The notes below the pieces were generated by a model that worked only from the letters and a program-made list of their open reading frames with translations, did not search any database and was not told the DNA's origin. Position numbers and translations under genes: made by a program. Source: Alphaproteobacteria bacterium (GTDB taxonomy: Bacteria > Pseudomonadota > Alphaproteobacteria > Rhodobacterales > Rhodobacteraceae). From it: a stretch of 64,000 nt of DNA. Positions 35,757 to 46,276 of this stretch are shown piece by piece (the first letter of the stretch is position 1; every line of letters starts with the position of its first letter). Location of the stretch: the NCBI GenBank assembly GCA_030148665.1, contig JASBSZ010000026.1:1-64000 (forward strand), read 5' to 3'.

Positions 35757-36347
35757 ATGGTAATGGGCAGGATGATCCTCGTGCTGTTTCTGGCGGGTTG
35801 CAGCGGTGCCGCACCGCCGCCGCCGACAGATCTGGACGACGCCTGCAAGATACGCGCCGAACGGCCCGAATGGTTCGACGCCATGGCCAGGGTGGAACGC
35901 AAATGGCAGGTGCCTATCCCGGTCCAGCTGGCAATCATCCATCAGGAAAGCCGGTTCCGGGGCGATGCGCGCACTCCGCTGAGCTTCAAGCTGGGGGTCA
36001 TACCGATGGGGCGGTATTCGTCCGCCTACGGTTATGCACAGGTCATCGACAGTACCTGGAAATGGTACCAGCGCGACACGGGAAACCCTGGCGCCCGGCG
36101 CGACAACTTTGCCGACGCGGTCGATTTCATGGGGTGGTACATGGACCAGTCAAAGCAAAAGCTGGGTATCCCCAAGACCAACGCCCGCAAGCAGTACCTT
36201 GCCTACCATGATGGCCATTCCGGCTATCGCCGCGGCACGCATCGGCACAAAGGATGGCTGCTGCGCATATCGCGTCAGGTGGAACGCCGCGCCCACATGT
36301 ATGAAAAGCAGCTGAGTCAGTGCAAGGCCGGCAAGGGGGCCGCCTGA
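35757..36347 (+). CDS. Lytic transglycosylase-like lipoprotein
   Basis: About 196 residues. The N-terminus is a lipoprotein signal with lipobox VLFLAGCSG, so the protein is lipid-anchored. The rest is an SLT-type lysozyme-like domain: IPVQLAIIHQESRFRGDAR with the catalytic Glu, then SAYGYAQVIDSTWKWYQRDTG and NFADAVDFMGWYMDQS. It is a compact enzyme without accessory domains. Two ATGs (35757, 35763) are possible; the second has AGG at better spacing. Confidence 0.88.
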   Translation: MVMGRMILVLFLAGCSGAAPPPPTDLDDACKIRAERPEWFDAMARVERKWQVPIPVQLAIIHQESRFRGDARTPLSFKLGVIPMGRYSSAYGYAQVIDSTWKWYQRDTGNPGARRDNFADAVDFMGWYMDQSKQKLGIPKTNARKQYLAYHDGHSGYRRGTHRHKGWLLRISRQVERRAHMYEKQLSQCKAGKGAA

Positions 36348-36361
36348 ACCGGCAACCTCGC

Positions 36362-36994
36362 CTATCGCCTGTTGTCGTTCAGTTTCATCATTTCGAGCGG
36401 CACGCTGAACAGGCTGTCGGAAAGATCGACGCCGGTTTGCAGCTGACCCAGTATCACCGTCGTGCGACTGCCGCCCTCGTCGGTGATGATCCACTGGCGC
36501 AGCTCGATCGGATTGCCGGTAAAGACCAGATCGATATAGCCGATTTCGGGCCGCTTGGGATCCTGGGCGCGAATTGTCGTGGTCGTACCGTCCGATCTGT
36601 AATCGGTGATCATCCCCGAGCGCGCCAGATCGACCTTGCGCGCAAGAATCACCGAAAGGGGTGTGCGTTTCAGCGGGAACTGCTGCGGCGGTTCGTTCGA
36701 CTTGAAATCGAAAATCGCGACACTGCCGCCGCCGGCAATCACCAGCCCGGCATTGGGGGGATCATATTCGAACCGCATCCTGCCCGGGCGGCGGAGATAC
36801 AGCATTCCTGTCGAGATGCTGCCATCCGGGTTGATCTGGGTGATCTTTGCCCTGGCGGTCTTGAGGTTGTTCAGCCAGTCCGAAATCGCCGAAACCGGAA
36901 TCGGACGGGGCGGCGTCTGCTGCTGCGCCACGGCAGGCAGGGCCAGGCAGGTGACGGCCACGAGCATCAGCAGGGCGTTTCGGACAGGTTTCAT
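36362..36994 (-). CDS. lolA: Outer-membrane lipoprotein carrier protein LolA
   Basis: LolA shuttles lipoproteins across the periplasm from LolCDE to the outer membrane. The 210 residues have a signal peptide (VRNALLMLVAVTCLALPAVA, cut near residue 22) and the LolA fold with ISTGMLYLRRPGRMRFEYDPP near residues 67-87 and a late DLSDSLFSVPLEM. It lies 124 bases downstream of ftsK on the same strand, a common Rhodobacterales arrangement. The longer upstream frame is rejected because the signal peptide would be internal. Confidence 0.92.
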   Translation of the reverse strand: MKPVRNALLMLVAVTCLALPAVAQQQTPPRPIPVSAISDWLNNLKTARAKITQINPDGSISTGMLYLRRPGRMRFEYDPPNAGLVIAGGGSVAIFDFKSNEPPQQFPLKRTPLSVILARKVDLARSGMITDYRSDGTTTTIRAQDPKRPEIGYIDLVFTGNPIELRQWIITDEGGSRTTVILGQLQTGVDLSDSLFSVPLEMMKLNDNRR

Positions 36995-37118
36995 GGGGGC
37001 CTTATAGTGGGTGGAACCTGTCGGCGCCAGAGGGCCCCCTGCGCCGCGTTGCACGCATGGGTTCACATATGTGCGACCCGGCCCCAGCGCTGCCAAAGGG
37101 CCGTCGGACACGCGGGTG

Positions 37119-39887
37119 TCAGCCCCCTTCGGGAACCAGTATTTCACGCTTGCCGACATGGTTTGCGGGGCTGACCAGACCCGATTCCTCCATCTGCTCG
37201 ACCAGCCGCGCGGCCTTGTTATAGCCGATTGCCAGCTTGCGCTGGATATACGAGGTCGAGCATTTCCTGTCTTTCAGAACGATCGCCACGGCCTTGTCAT
37301 ACAGCGCGTCCTGGGAATTGGTGTTGCCCCCCAGACCCAGAACCTGGTCGATCTCGCTTCCCGTTTCACCGTCAGGGCCTTCGACGACGCCCGAGACATA
37401 TTCGGGCGCTCCCATGCTCTTGAGGTGGTTGACGACCTCCTCGACCTCTTCGTCGGAGACAAAGGGCGCATGGATCCGCGTGATGCGTCCGCCGCCGGCC
37501 ATGAACAGCATGTCGCCCATGCCCAGCAACTGCTCGGCCCCCTGCTCGCCCAGGATGGTGCGGCTGTCGATTTTCGACGTCACCTGAAAACTGATCCGGG
37601 TCGGGAAATTGGCCTTGATCGTGCCGGTGATGACATCGACACTGGGCCGCTGGGTGGCCATGATCAGATGGATGCCGCTGGCCCGCGCCATCTGGGCCAG
37701 ACGCTGGATGCAGGCCTCGATCTCCTTGCCGGCAACCATCATCAGATCGGCCATCTCGTCAACGACGACCACGATATAGGGCATGGTTTCGGGGGTGAAT
37801 TCCTCGGTTTCAAAGATGGGCTCGCCCGTTTCATCATCAAACCCGGTCTGTACCGTTCGGCTGAAGTTCTCGCCCTTGGCAAGCGCATCGCGCACCCGGC
37901 CGTTATAGCCGTCGATATTGCGCACCCCCATGCGCGACATCTTGCGATAGCGCTCTTCCATCTCGGCCACGACCCATTTCAGGGCGACAACGGCATTTTT
38001 CGGGTCGGTCACGACCGGAGACAGCAGATGCGGAATACCGTCATAAACGCTGAGTTCCAGCATTTTGGGGTCGATCATGATCATGCGGCATTCATCCGGG
38101 CGCAGCTTGTAAAGCAGGCTCAGGATCATCGTGTTGATCGCCACGGATTTGCCTGATCCGGTGGTGCCGGCAATCAGCAGATGCGGCATCTTTGCCAGGC
38201 TTGCGACCACCGGCTGGCCCGAGATGTTCTTGCCCAGCGCAAGGGGCAGTTTCTGCGTCGTGTCGCCAAAATCGCGGGCCGACAGGATTTCGCGCAGCAG
38301 CACCTTTTCCCGGTTTGCGTTTGGCAGCTCGATCCCGATGACCGAGCGCCCCGGCACCGTGGAAACCCGCGCCGAAAGGGCCGACATCGAACGGGCAATA
38401 TCATCGGCAAGCCCGATCACCCGACTTGCCTTGAGCCCCGGAGCGGGTTCGAGTTCGTACATGGTGACGACCGGCCCGGGGCTGACAGAAACGATCTCGC
38501 CCCTGACGCCATAATCTTCCAGCACGTTTTCCAGCATCCGCGCATTTTCCGCGAGTGCCGCATCGGACAGTGTATGACGTTCGACCCCCGCAGGATTGGA
38601 CAGCAGGCCCAGCGGCGGGAATTCGTATTCGGGCCTGCGCTCGTCGAAGGCCAGGCTCGGCTGGGCCTCTTCGGCTGCCTTGCGGCTGTTGCGCACCGGG
38701 CGTTTGGGGGCGTGACGCACGACTGCCTTGGGTTCCGGCGTGGGGGGGACAAAGGTCGTTGTGGCCGATCCGCCCCCCTTGGCCGTATCGATCGGGGAAT
38801 CGGACGCGTCCGCCCCGGCCGGCCGTCTGCCCGGTGTCGCGATCAGAGGCTCGGGCCGGGGGGTGGTGGCCTGGGCCTCGTGCGCGGCGGTGCGTTTGCG
38901 GATCGCGTCGATGATGCGGCTCCGCACCCGGTCGTCTGCGGGCGCGGTGATTCCGGTTTCGGGGGGCTCGTGGGTGACTAGCTCGGGCTCGACCTCGATC
39001 CTTTTCGGGGCGGTGCGCCGCGCAAAGACGCTGATACGGGGTTTGCCCGCCGAACGAGGGGTATCGCCTTCCCTTGCCGCAGGGCGCCGCCCCTTGCCGC
39101 CGGCCATGACCGATGCCCCGGCGTGGCCCGGCGCAGCATCTGCCGCACCCCCGTCATCGACGCTGGGATATGTCGGCGATTTCACGCGCCGGGCCCTGAA
39201 GGCCGGGCTGTGCGAAACCGCCATGTGCAGCAATGCACGCAGCATGCGACCCAGCATCCCGGCCAGCGAGGCGTATGAAACGATGATACCGAACAGCATG
39301 AATCGCCCGAATGAGGCAATCTCGGCACGCGAAAAGCCCAGCACGAACAGGCTGCCGCCGACAAAGGCCGCCGCCAGGGCCGCGCTGATGATCTTGACCG
39401 ACAGCAGCAGATCCAGTGGCGACATTGCCAGCAGCGCGGCCAGCGCCGTATCTCCGGCCAGGCCGCCCAGCCCGAAACTGTGTTGCCAACCGGTCCCCGG
39501 AGCATAGGTCGAGGCAAACACCGCCGCCAAGGCCACCGCGATGGGGGAAAAGATCATCCGGCCGATGAACATCTCTTCGCCGCGGTGAAAAAAGAAACGC
39601 AGCCCCCAGCCGGCAAGAATCGCCACGATCGCCCATGCCGCAATGCCGATGGTGACAAACAGGGGGCTGGCAATGGTCGCCCCGAACCGGCCCAGCAGGT
39701 TTCGGGCCGGGGCATCGGTCGCGCTCAGCCAGCTGGGGTCGTCAGGGGTATAGGACCACAGCATTGCCGCCACCATCAGGCCCAGCGCAATCATCAACAG
39801 GCCCAGCAATTCCTTTCCCCGTTGTTGCAAAGCCATCTGCATGTCGCGTTCCAGCAACGGATCCCTGTGTCTGACCTGATATGCCAT
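37119..39887 (-). CDS. ftsK: DNA translocase FtsK
   Basis: FtsK pumps chromosomal DNA through the division septum and activates XerCD dimer resolution. The 922 residues hold about four N-terminal membrane helices (to about residue 215), a Pro/Ala-rich, charged linker (about 225-440), the alpha-beta motor with Walker [19 protein letters not shown] near 571-588 and Walker [14 protein letters not shown] near 692, and the C-terminal gamma winged helix ([30 protein letters not shown]) that reads KOPS sequences. It is 12 bases downstream of the aminotransferase gene. Confidence 0.96.
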   Translation of the reverse strand: MAYQVRHRDPLLERDMQMALQQRGKELLGLLMIALGLMVAAMLWSYTPDDPSWLSATDAPARNLLGRFGATIASPLFVTIGIAAWAIVAILAGWGLRFFFHRGEEMFIGRMIFSPIAVALAAVFASTYAPGTGWQHSFGLGGLAGDTALAALLAMSPLDLLLSVKIISAALAAAFVGGSLFVLGFSRAEIASFGRFMLFGIIVSYASLAGMLGRMLRALLHMAVSHSPAFRARRVKSPTYPSVDDGGAADAAPGHAGASVMAGGKGRRPAAREGDTPRSAGKPRISVFARRTAPKRIEVEPELVTHEPPETGITAPADDRVRSRIIDAIRKRTAAHEAQATTPRPEPLIATPGRRPAGADASDSPIDTAKGGGSATTTFVPPTPEPKAVVRHAPKRPVRNSRKAAEEAQPSLAFDERRPEYEFPPLGLLSNPAGVERHTLSDAALAENARMLENVLEDYGVRGEIVSVSPGPVVTMYELEPAPGLKASRVIGLADDIARSMSALSARVSTVPGRSVIGIELPNANREKVLLREILSARDFGDTTQKLPLALGKNISGQPVVASLAKMPHLLIAGTTGSGKSVAINTMILSLLYKLRPDECRMIMIDPKMLELSVYDGIPHLLSPVVTDPKNAVVALKWVVAEMEERYRKMSRMGVRNIDGYNGRVRDALAKGENFSRTVQTGFDDETGEPIFETEEFTPETMPYIVVVVDEMADLMMVAGKEIEACIQRLAQMARASGIHLIMATQRPSVDVITGTIKANFPTRISFQVTSKIDSRTILGEQGAEQLLGMGDMLFMAGGGRITRIHAPFVSDEEVEEVVNHLKSMGAPEYVSGVVEGPDGETGSEIDQVLGLGGNTNSQDALYDKAVAIVLKDRKCSTSYIQRKLAIGYNKAARLVEQMEESGLVSPANHVGKREILVPEGG

Positions 39888-39899
39888 CTCTGCCTTGCC

Positions 39900-41081
39900 T
39901 CACCCTTGAATGCAGTCGCGGATCATTTCCAGCCCGCGCTGCATTTCATTTTCCGGGGCCACCATCGCGACCCTGATATATTCACTGCCCGGATTGATGC
40001 CGTTGACCTCGCGCCCCAGATAGGCGCCGGGCAGAACCCTGACGCCGGTTTCGCGCCACAGTTTCACGGTCACCTCCTCGCCATCGCCAACCCTCAGCCA
40101 GAGAAAGAACCCCGCCTCGGGCGAAACATAGCCTTCCATGCCGGAAAACACCTCGTCGGCAAGATCGTATTTTCGCCGGTAGAGGGCGCGGTTTTCGCGT
40201 ACATGTTCCTCGTCCCCCCAGGCGCGGGCCGCCACATGCTGCAACGGCAATGGCAACGGCGCGCCGGCATAGGCGCGCAGGCGCTTCATCTCGGCAATGC
40301 TGCGCGGCCCGCCCGCCGCAAAGCCCGAGCGCAGCCCCGGCAGGTTTGAACGTTTCGAAAGCGAATGCAGCGAGATGACCCGATCGGGATCGATCCCTGT
40401 CCGCGCGGCTGCCTCGAGCACACCTGGCGGCGGAACGTCACGATAGATCTCGGCATAACATTCATCGGCGAAAACCAGGAAATCATGTCTTTCCGCCAGA
40501 GCCAGAAGATCGGCCCAGTATTCATGCGAGGCTATCGCCCCCTGCGGATTGGATGGCGAACACAGGTAGACGGCCGCGGTATCGTCAAGAACACTGGCAG
40601 GGAGCCTGTCGAAATCAGGCAGGAATCCGTTTTCCTGCTGGCAGGGGATGAAAACCGGTTCGGCCCCCACGGCGGCGGCCGCAACCGCATAAACCTGGTA
40701 AAAGGGGTTGGGGATCAGCACCTTGGGCCGACGGCCGTTCTTGCGTTCGGGACACAGGGCAATACACAGGTTGAACAGCCCTTCCCGGGTGCCGTTCAGG
40801 GCCAGGATCTCGGTTTCCGGGTCCTTCGCGACGCCGTAGCGGTGCGCAATCCACCTGGCGATGGACTGCCGCAATTCAGCCGAGCCGTCATTGGGCGGAT
40901 ATTTCGCGAACCCCTCCAGATTGGCCGCCAGCACCTCGGCCACAAAGGCCGGCATGGGGTGGCGCGGCTCGCCAATCGACATGGCGATTTCCTCGCCGCC
41001 GGGCGCGTGGCCGGCAAGCAGCGCCCGCAGACGCGGGAACGCATATTCTGGCAGGTTCGAAAACCGCTCGGGAAACCGCAT
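39900..41081 (-). CDS. Class I/II aminotransferase (DapC-like)
   Basis: A fold-type I PLP aminotransferase of 393 residues. NGTREGLFNLCIALC (about 88-102), PNPFYQVYAVAAAA (about 115-128), CSPSNPQGAIAS (about 168-179), FADECYAEIY and the PLP lysine in SLHSLSKRSNLPGLRSGF (about 227-244) are seen. The motifs match N-succinyldiaminopimelate aminotransferase DapC, and DapA is elsewhere in the window, but substrate assignment in this family is unreliable. It lies between amidase and ftsK, all on the minus strand. Confidence 0.88.
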   Translation of the reverse strand: MRFPERFSNLPEYAFPRLRALLAGHAPGGEEIAMSIGEPRHPMPAFVAEVLAANLEGFAKYPPNDGSAELRQSIARWIAHRYGVAKDPETEILALNGTREGLFNLCIALCPERKNGRRPKVLIPNPFYQVYAVAAAAVGAEPVFIPCQQENGFLPDFDRLPASVLDDTAAVYLCSPSNPQGAIASHEYWADLLALAERHDFLVFADECYAEIYRDVPPPGVLEAAARTGIDPDRVISLHSLSKRSNLPGLRSGFAAGGPRSIAEMKRLRAYAGAPLPLPLQHVAARAWGDEEHVRENRALYRRKYDLADEVFSGMEGYVSPEAGFFLWLRVGDGEEVTVKLWRETGVRVLPGAYLGREVNGINPGSEYIRVAMVAPENEMQRGLEMIRDCIQG

Positions 41082-41196
41082 CATTGCCTCGATCTTCGGG
41101 GTCTCGACGCCCCTTTGCGAGAACAATACCGCGTGTTTCCCTTTCGGTCCAGCGTCACCTTTGCAATGGCCCGGCCCTGGCGGCCGGGCCCTGTCG

Positions 41197-42537
41197 TCAC
41201 CCCTGGGCGTTCAGAGCCTCCTGCAGGGCTGCTCCCAGACGCAGGATCCGGGCCTCGGACATCGGCGCGCCAAGCAGCATGATCCCGGTCGAGGGCACTC
41301 CCGTGGGCACGGTCAGCGCACACAGCCCCATGAGGTTGCCGATACGCGTATTGCGCAGCGCCAGCAGGTTTTCGGTGACATAATAGACATGATCGGTCTT
41401 TAGCCGTTCGAGTTCCGGCGGCATGACGGGCGAGGTCGGAACGATGACCGCATCATATCCGGCCGTGCGTTCGAGATACGCCTTGCGCAATGCGCGCAGC
41501 TTCATCCAGTCCTGCACATATTGGACGCCGCTGAATTTCGCCCCGGCGCGAAAACGGTCCAGGATCTCGTGATACATCAGATCGGGTGCGGCTTCGATCA
41601 CGTCGCGCCACTGGGCATAGGCATCGACGGTAAACAGGCAGGCGGCCAGGGGCATCGCCTCGGCGACCTCGGGGATATCGCCATGATCGACCTGCCCACC
41701 TGCCTCGCGGATCGCGGCGACGGCACGCTCGAACCCCTTGCGCGGGATATCGCGCACATCCTCCATGCCGACCGATTCAAGGACAAGAAACCGTCGCCCT
41801 TCCAGGCTGGCACCTTGCAGGTCGGGGGCCTTGCCGCCGCCCAGCACGGCAAGAAACAGCGCCGCATCCTCGACCGTCCTGCACAGCGGGCCAACGGTAT
41901 CAAAGGTTTCACATAACGGAACCACACCGCGCAGCGAAAGCAGGCCGTGGGTCGTTTTCAGCCCGACCAGATCATTCCAGGCCGACGGGATCCGCACCGA
42001 GCCCCCGGTATCGGAACCCATCCCGGCCGCAGCCAGCCCGAACGCCACGCTTGTTGCCGCGCCTGACGACGACCCTCCGGGCACGGCCGACGCATCGTTC
42101 ACGCAGGGCGGCGTTTCGGTCACCGGGTTGTAGCCAAGCCCCGAAAAGGCCAGCTCGCTCATGTGGGTCTTGCCCAGACAGACAAGCCCGGCCATGGTCG
42201 CGTTTTCCAGAACCTCGGCGTCGCGGTCGGGCACCCGCCCCTTGAGATGGGCCGATCCGGCCTCGGTCGCCGTGCCGGCGCTGTCGAAAAGATCCTTCCA
42301 GGAAATCGGCACCCCGTCCAGCGGCCCCAGCCGCAACCCCTTTCGCGCCCTTTCCGATGCCGCGCGGGCCTCGGCCATGGCGCGCTCGGCCGTTACCGCC
42401 GAATAGATCCGGTCGCGCAGGGGATGCCCCTCGATCGCATCCAGGTAGGTTCGCGCCAGGGCGAGGGGATCGATTTCCCCCCTCTCGATCCCTCGACCCA
42501 GCTCGGCGGCACTCTGAAACAGCCATTCCTGCGACAT
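41197..42537 (-). CDS. Amidase signature family protein
   Basis: A 446-residue Ser-cisSer-Lys hydrolase. The catalytic lysine is in VPISWKDLFDSAG (about residues 73-85), and the serine pair is in the Gly/Ser-rich PGGSSSGAATSVAFGLAAAG and GSDTGGSVRIPS segments (about 147-180). Members include GatA, aryl-acylamidases and others. The lack of gatC/gatB nearby argues against the amidotransferase subunit. It is divergent from the ubiH-type gene, 84 bases apart. Confidence 0.9.
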   Translation of the reverse strand: MSQEWLFQSAAELGRGIERGEIDPLALARTYLDAIEGHPLRDRIYSAVTAERAMAEARAASERARKGLRLGPLDGVPISWKDLFDSAGTATEAGSAHLKGRVPDRDAEVLENATMAGLVCLGKTHMSELAFSGLGYNPVTETPPCVNDASAVPGGSSSGAATSVAFGLAAAGMGSDTGGSVRIPSAWNDLVGLKTTHGLLSLRGVVPLCETFDTVGPLCRTVEDAALFLAVLGGGKAPDLQGASLEGRRFLVLESVGMEDVRDIPRKGFERAVAAIREAGGQVDHGDIPEVAEAMPLAACLFTVDAYAQWRDVIEAAPDLMYHEILDRFRAGAKFSGVQYVQDWMKLRALRKAYLERTAGYDAVIVPTSPVMPPELERLKTDHVYYVTENLLALRNTRIGNLMGLCALTVPTGVPSTGIMLLGAPMSEARILRLGAALQEALNAQG

Positions 42538-42621
42538 GTCACTCTCCCATCTTGCTTTGCGTGAACGGTAAACATGGTTTGAGCAATGGACAATCCCGCT
42601 CGTTCGGCCATAAAGAGGGGC

Positions 42622-43857
42622 ATGACCGGCAAGAATCCCCATAGCGACGTCCTGATCATCGGTGGCGGGCTGAACGGCCCGGCGCTGGCGCTGGCGCTGG
42701 CGCAAGGCGGCCTCTCGGTCACGATCGTCGACGCACTGCCACTCGAAATGTTGCGCCAAGACGATTTCGACGGCCGCGCCTATGCCCTGGCCCTGGCATC
42801 CAGACACATGCTGGACGCGCTGGGAATCTGGCCGCAGGTCGCTGCGCACAGCCAGCCGATACAGGACATCATCGTATCCGACGGTCGCCCCGGCGAAGGC
42901 GCGGCACCCTGGACGCTGCATTTCGATCACGCCGAACTCGAACAGGGTCCGATGGGCTACATGCTGGAAGATCGCTTTCTGCGGCGCGCGCTGTTGCAGC
43001 TGATCGAACAGGACGCGCGGATCACCGCGATCCACGGACGCAGGGCGGTCGCGCAGACGACCGACGCCGACCATGCCCAGGTCACATTGGACGACGGGAC
43101 ACAACTGTCGGCCCGCCTGCTGGCCGGGTGCGACGGGCGCGACAGCGAAACCGCACGCCGCGCCGGCATCAGCCGCACTGGCTGGGGATATCGCCAGACG
43201 GGCCTTGTCTGTGCGATCGCGCATGAACGGCCCCACAACGGGATCGCGCACCAGTTCTTCATGCCGTCCGGGCCCCTGGGAATCCTGCCGCTGCCGGACA
43301 ACCGATCCTCGATCGTCTGGGCCGAAACCGACGAGCGCGCCAAATGGATAAACTCACTGTCCGACGACGAATACATGGCCCAGCTGCACCCCCGTTTCGG
43401 CGATTTCCTGGGCAGGATCTCGCTTCAGGGCAAACGCTTTTCCTATCCGCTGCGATTGACGCTGGCCAACAGCTTTGTCGGCCGGCGCCTGGCACTGGTC
43501 GGAGACGCTGCCCACGGCATGCATCCCCTTGCCGGGCAGGGGCTGAACATGGGCCTGCGCGACGTCGCCGCCCTGGCCGAGGTTCTGATCACCGCCGCGC
43601 GCAGGGGTGAAGACATCGCCTCGCCCCTGGTCCTCGGGCGATATCAACAATGGCGCCGGTTTGACGTTGCCTCCATGGCTGTGGCAACCGATGGCATCAA
43701 CAGACTGTTCTCGAACGACAATTCGCTCCTCAGGCTCGGCCGGGACCTGGGCCTCGGCCTGGTCAACGCACTGCCGCCCCTTCGTCGGGGTTTCATGCGC
43801 AGCGCCGCGGGCCTGACAGGTGATCTGCCGCGCCTGATGCGCGGCATGCCTATCTGA
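42622..43857 (+). CDS. UbiH/UbiF-type FAD-dependent ring hydroxylase
   Basis: A flavoprotein monooxygenase of the ubiquinone-biosynthesis hydroxylase family. The 411 residues carry the N-terminal FAD motif VLIIGGGLNGPALALALAQG (about 10-29), the ARLLAGCDGRDSETARRAGI DG-type motif (about 163-182) and the C-terminal LVGDAAHGMHPLAGQGLNMGLRD (about 292-314), diagnostic for UbiH/F/I/L. Which ring position it hydroxylates cannot be decided. AGAGGGG precedes the ATG. The product should act on membrane-bound quinone precursors. Confidence 0.9.
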   Translation: MTGKNPHSDVLIIGGGLNGPALALALAQGGLSVTIVDALPLEMLRQDDFDGRAYALALASRHMLDALGIWPQVAAHSQPIQDIIVSDGRPGEGAAPWTLHFDHAELEQGPMGYMLEDRFLRRALLQLIEQDARITAIHGRRAVAQTTDADHAQVTLDDGTQLSARLLAGCDGRDSETARRAGISRTGWGYRQTGLVCAIAHERPHNGIAHQFFMPSGPLGILPLPDNRSSIVWAETDERAKWINSLSDDEYMAQLHPRFGDFLGRISLQGKRFSYPLRLTLANSFVGRRLALVGDAAHGMHPLAGQGLNMGLRDVAALAEVLITAARRGEDIASPLVLGRYQQWRRFDVASMAVATDGINRLFSNDNSLLRLGRDLGLGLVNALPPLRRGFMRSAAGLTGDLPRLMRGMPI

Positions 43858-43863
43858 CAGGCC

Positions 43864-43921
43864 TTCTTCTTTGCCCAAATACTCTGGGGGAGTCGCGGAA
43901 CGCGACGGGGGCAACGCCCCC
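43864..43921 (+). repeat. Dispersed 3'-end repeat, copy 2
   Basis: TTCTTCTTTG..CAAATACTC (43864-43884) begins six bases after the hydroxylase stop codon. Two hairpins follow: GTCGCG-GAA-CGCGAC (43892-43906) and GGGGGC-AAC-GCCCCC (43907-43921). There is no T run. Same family as 6376-6452 and 60071-60119. Confidence 0.85.
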
Positions 43922-43946
43922 ACCCCGGCCCCCCAAATGGCCTCGT

Positions 43947-45053
43947 TCAGAGGCTGCCCTCAAGTGCCGCGATGATCGCATCGCCCATTTCCGCGGTACT
44001 TGCCGCCCGGCCACCTTCGGTCTGCATCAGGTCCGCCGTGCGCACGCCATCGGCAAGAACCTGTTCCACTGCCTTTTCAAGACGCGTGGCCTCATCCCCC
44101 CGATCAAAGGAATAGCGCAGCGCCATGGCAAAGCTCAGGATGCAGGCAATCGGGTTGGCCTTGCCCTGACCCGCGATATCCGGGGCAGAGCCGTGCACCG
44201 GCTCGTACAGGGCCTTGGGGCGGCCGTTCTCCATGGGGGCGCCAAGGCTGGCCGAGGGCAGCATGCCAAGGCTGCCGGTCAGCATTGCCGCGACGTCGGA
44301 AAGAAGGTCGCCAAAAAGGTTGTCGGTCACGATGACGTCAAACTGCTTGGGGTTACGCACCAGCTGCATGCCGCCATTGTCGGCATACATGTGGCTCAGC
44401 TCGATATCGGGATAGTCGGCATCATGCACCCTTTGCACCACTTCGCGCCACAGGATGCCGCTTTCCATGACATTTGCCTTTTCCATCGAGCATACGCGTC
44501 CGTCCCGCTTGCGTGCCAGCTCGAACGCCGACCGCGCCACCCGGTCTATCTCCGATTCCGTATAGCGCTGGGTATTGATGCCGACACGTTCATTGCCCTC
44601 GGTGATGATGCCTCGGGGCTCGCCGAAATAGATGCCGCTGGTCAGTTCGCGCACGATCATGATGTCCAGCCCGGCCACGACTTCGCGCTTGAGCGAGGAA
44701 AAATCGGCCAGCGCGTCAAAGCATTGCGCAGGGCGCAGATTGGCAAACAGGTCCATTTCCTTACGCAGGCGCAGCAATCCGCGTTCGGGTTTCACGCTGA
44801 AATCCAGCCCATCGTATTTGGGACCGCCAACGGCACCCAGCAACACCGCATCGACCGATTGCGCCTTGTTCATGACCTCGTCAGTCAGGGGCACACCGTG
44901 CACGTCGTACGAGCAACCCCCGACCAGATCTTCGGTCACATCGAACTTCAGATCGCGCCGGTCGCCGAACCACTCGATGATCTTGCGTACCTCGGCCATG
45001 ACCTCGGGGCCGATGCCGTCACCCGGCAGGATCAGAAGAGAAGGGTTGCTCAT
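43947..45053 (-). CDS. leuB: 3-isopropylmalate dehydrogenase
   Basis: LeuB oxidatively decarboxylates 3-isopropylmalate, the third step of leucine synthesis, with NAD. The 368 residues include [13 protein letters not shown] (about 6-18), [11 protein letters not shown] near 71-81, [14 protein letters not shown] (about 134-147) with substrate residues, and the metal/NAD signature [20 protein letters not shown] near 239-258. It is separated from leuDC by a membrane-protein gene, with a terminator between leuD and that gene, so it may have its own promoter. Confidence 0.97.
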   Translation of the reverse strand: MSNPSLLILPGDGIGPEVMAEVRKIIEWFGDRRDLKFDVTEDLVGGCSYDVHGVPLTDEVMNKAQSVDAVLLGAVGGPKYDGLDFSVKPERGLLRLRKEMDLFANLRPAQCFDALADFSSLKREVVAGLDIMIVRELTSGIYFGEPRGIITEGNERVGINTQRYTESEIDRVARSAFELARKRDGRVCSMEKANVMESGILWREVVQRVHDADYPDIELSHMYADNGGMQLVRNPKQFDVIVTDNLFGDLLSDVAAMLTGSLGMLPSASLGAPMENGRPKALYEPVHGSAPDIAGQGKANPIACILSFAMALRYSFDRGDEATRLEKAVEQVLADGVRTADLMQTEGGRAASTAEMGDAIIAALEGSL

Positions 45054-45178
45054 GTCACGGTCCTTTCCTTGCTTGTCGCCGCCGAGGCGTATCGCCTGTA
45101 ACCCCTGGGGTCAAGCAGCCCGCGGCCGGGCAAGGTGAACGCCCAGGAATTGCCGCCGGGGAAATGTCGGCAGAACGA

Positions 45179-46015
45179 TCAGGCCGGCGCGAAATCGGCG
45201 GTGCCAGGGGCATGCAGCTGGTCCCGCTTACGCCGGATCAACCGCGCAATGCGTGCCATGGCAATTCCCCGCATGAACAGGCTGGCGGGAAGAAAGGCCC
45301 ATACCACCACCGTCCAGATCAATGTCTGGCTGCCTCCGAAAGTCGAGAAATCGTAGTAACCCGACGACAGCTGCGCCACCAGAGGAACAAGGAAGGGCAG
45401 GGTAAATCCGAAAACGATATTGACGCGCGCATCCCGCGTCAGCCGCTTTTCGACATCGAATCCCGAGGCTGGATCGAATGTGGGCAGGTTCACCCAGATA
45501 TTGAACGAACCACGCCCCAGGGGCCACGACACCAGCCTTATCGAGATCACGAATGCCGCAAGTGACAGCAACGACACAAGATAGGCAATGCCGGCAGCGG
45601 CCCGAATGACCGTCGTGCCTGCGGCGGCGCCGTCATTGGACAACAGATTGGTCAGGATCCGCGCGGGGCTGAAAGGAAAATCCATGGCACGCCCGATCAG
45701 CATGCCGATATCAAAGACCACCCGCGTCAGCCATGTGCCCCCCTCCTGCCCGCGAAACATGATCGCCAGCATCAGGACAGTCAGAAACAGCGATATGAAA
45801 CGAATACGGTTGAACGGCGGCGCAAAGCGGAATTCGACAAGGCCAGGATGGCTCGAACCATATTCGATCATCACCAGAACCGCACCAACCAGCGCAAAGA
45901 CCAGCGAGATGTCGCGCGCGCCCCTTTCGGTTCCGGGCAATATCAAGGATGGCATCGCGATCAGCAGCGCCACAAGTAGCGCGCGAACAAATGCACCGAA
46001 TAGCCGTGAAACCAC
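45179..46015 (-). CDS. Conserved-looking integral membrane protein, unknown
   Basis: A 278-residue protein with about six or seven hydrophobic segments (near residues 9-27, 37-50, 72-86, 98-110, 139-163, 200-220, 230-252), a proline/phenylalanine-bearing middle loop and a basic C-terminus (RIARLIRRKRDQLH). No motif I recognise. It lies between leuD and leuB on the same strand, but the terminator after leuD makes it a separate unit. It could be a permease-like or structural membrane protein. Confidence 0.75.
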   Translation of the reverse strand: MVSRLFGAFVRALLVALLIAMPSLILPGTERGARDISLVFALVGAVLVMIEYGSSHPGLVEFRFAPPFNRIRFISLFLTVLMLAIMFRGQEGGTWLTRVVFDIGMLIGRAMDFPFSPARILTNLLSNDGAAAGTTVIRAAAGIAYLVSLLSLAAFVISIRLVSWPLGRGSFNIWVNLPTFDPASGFDVEKRLTRDARVNIVFGFTLPFLVPLVAQLSSGYYDFSTFGGSQTLIWTVVVWAFLPASLFMRGIAMARIARLIRRKRDQLHAPGTADFAPA

Positions 46016-46217
46016 TGCTCAAACCCTCTGTCCTGGCCGGGCTCGATACATTGTCGAACCCTGTTCCGTTCAGATTTTCCCGCTGCTCATGCGGGCTGCC
46101 TCATTTCTGCCTTAATCTTGCCTTTTTTTGCCAGAATTCGTCAAGGGTCTTGCAAGTCATGCGAAATTTTCGTCTCTCCGGTGGCTCGACTGTCGCCCGA
46201 ATGCATCATCCCGACAC

Positions 46218-46246
46218 GGAAAAGGCCCCCGCCTGAAACGGGGGCC
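46218..46246 (-). terminator. Rho-independent terminator after leuD
   Basis: On the minus strand GGCCCCCG (46246-46239) pairs with CGGGGGCC (46231-46224) around seven bases and is followed by TTTTCC. It closes the leuCD transcript 30 bases after the leuD stop. Confidence 0.85.
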
Positions 46247-46276
46247 TGCCGTTACGCGCCTGTCGGTGCTGCGGTC

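Noticed and set aside
36995-37159. N-terminal extension of lolA up to 37159
   Set aside because: It would place the signal peptide inside the protein and overlap the end of ftsK. The start at 36994 gives a normal secretion signal.
42538-43251. N-terminal extension of the amidase by about 238 codons
   Set aside because: This part is antisense to the ubiH-type gene; the family N-terminus starts at 42537.
43864-43921. Rho-independent terminator after the ubiH-type gene
   Set aside because: Two stable hairpins but no T run, and the whole unit recurs elsewhere. Better described as a dispersed repeat.
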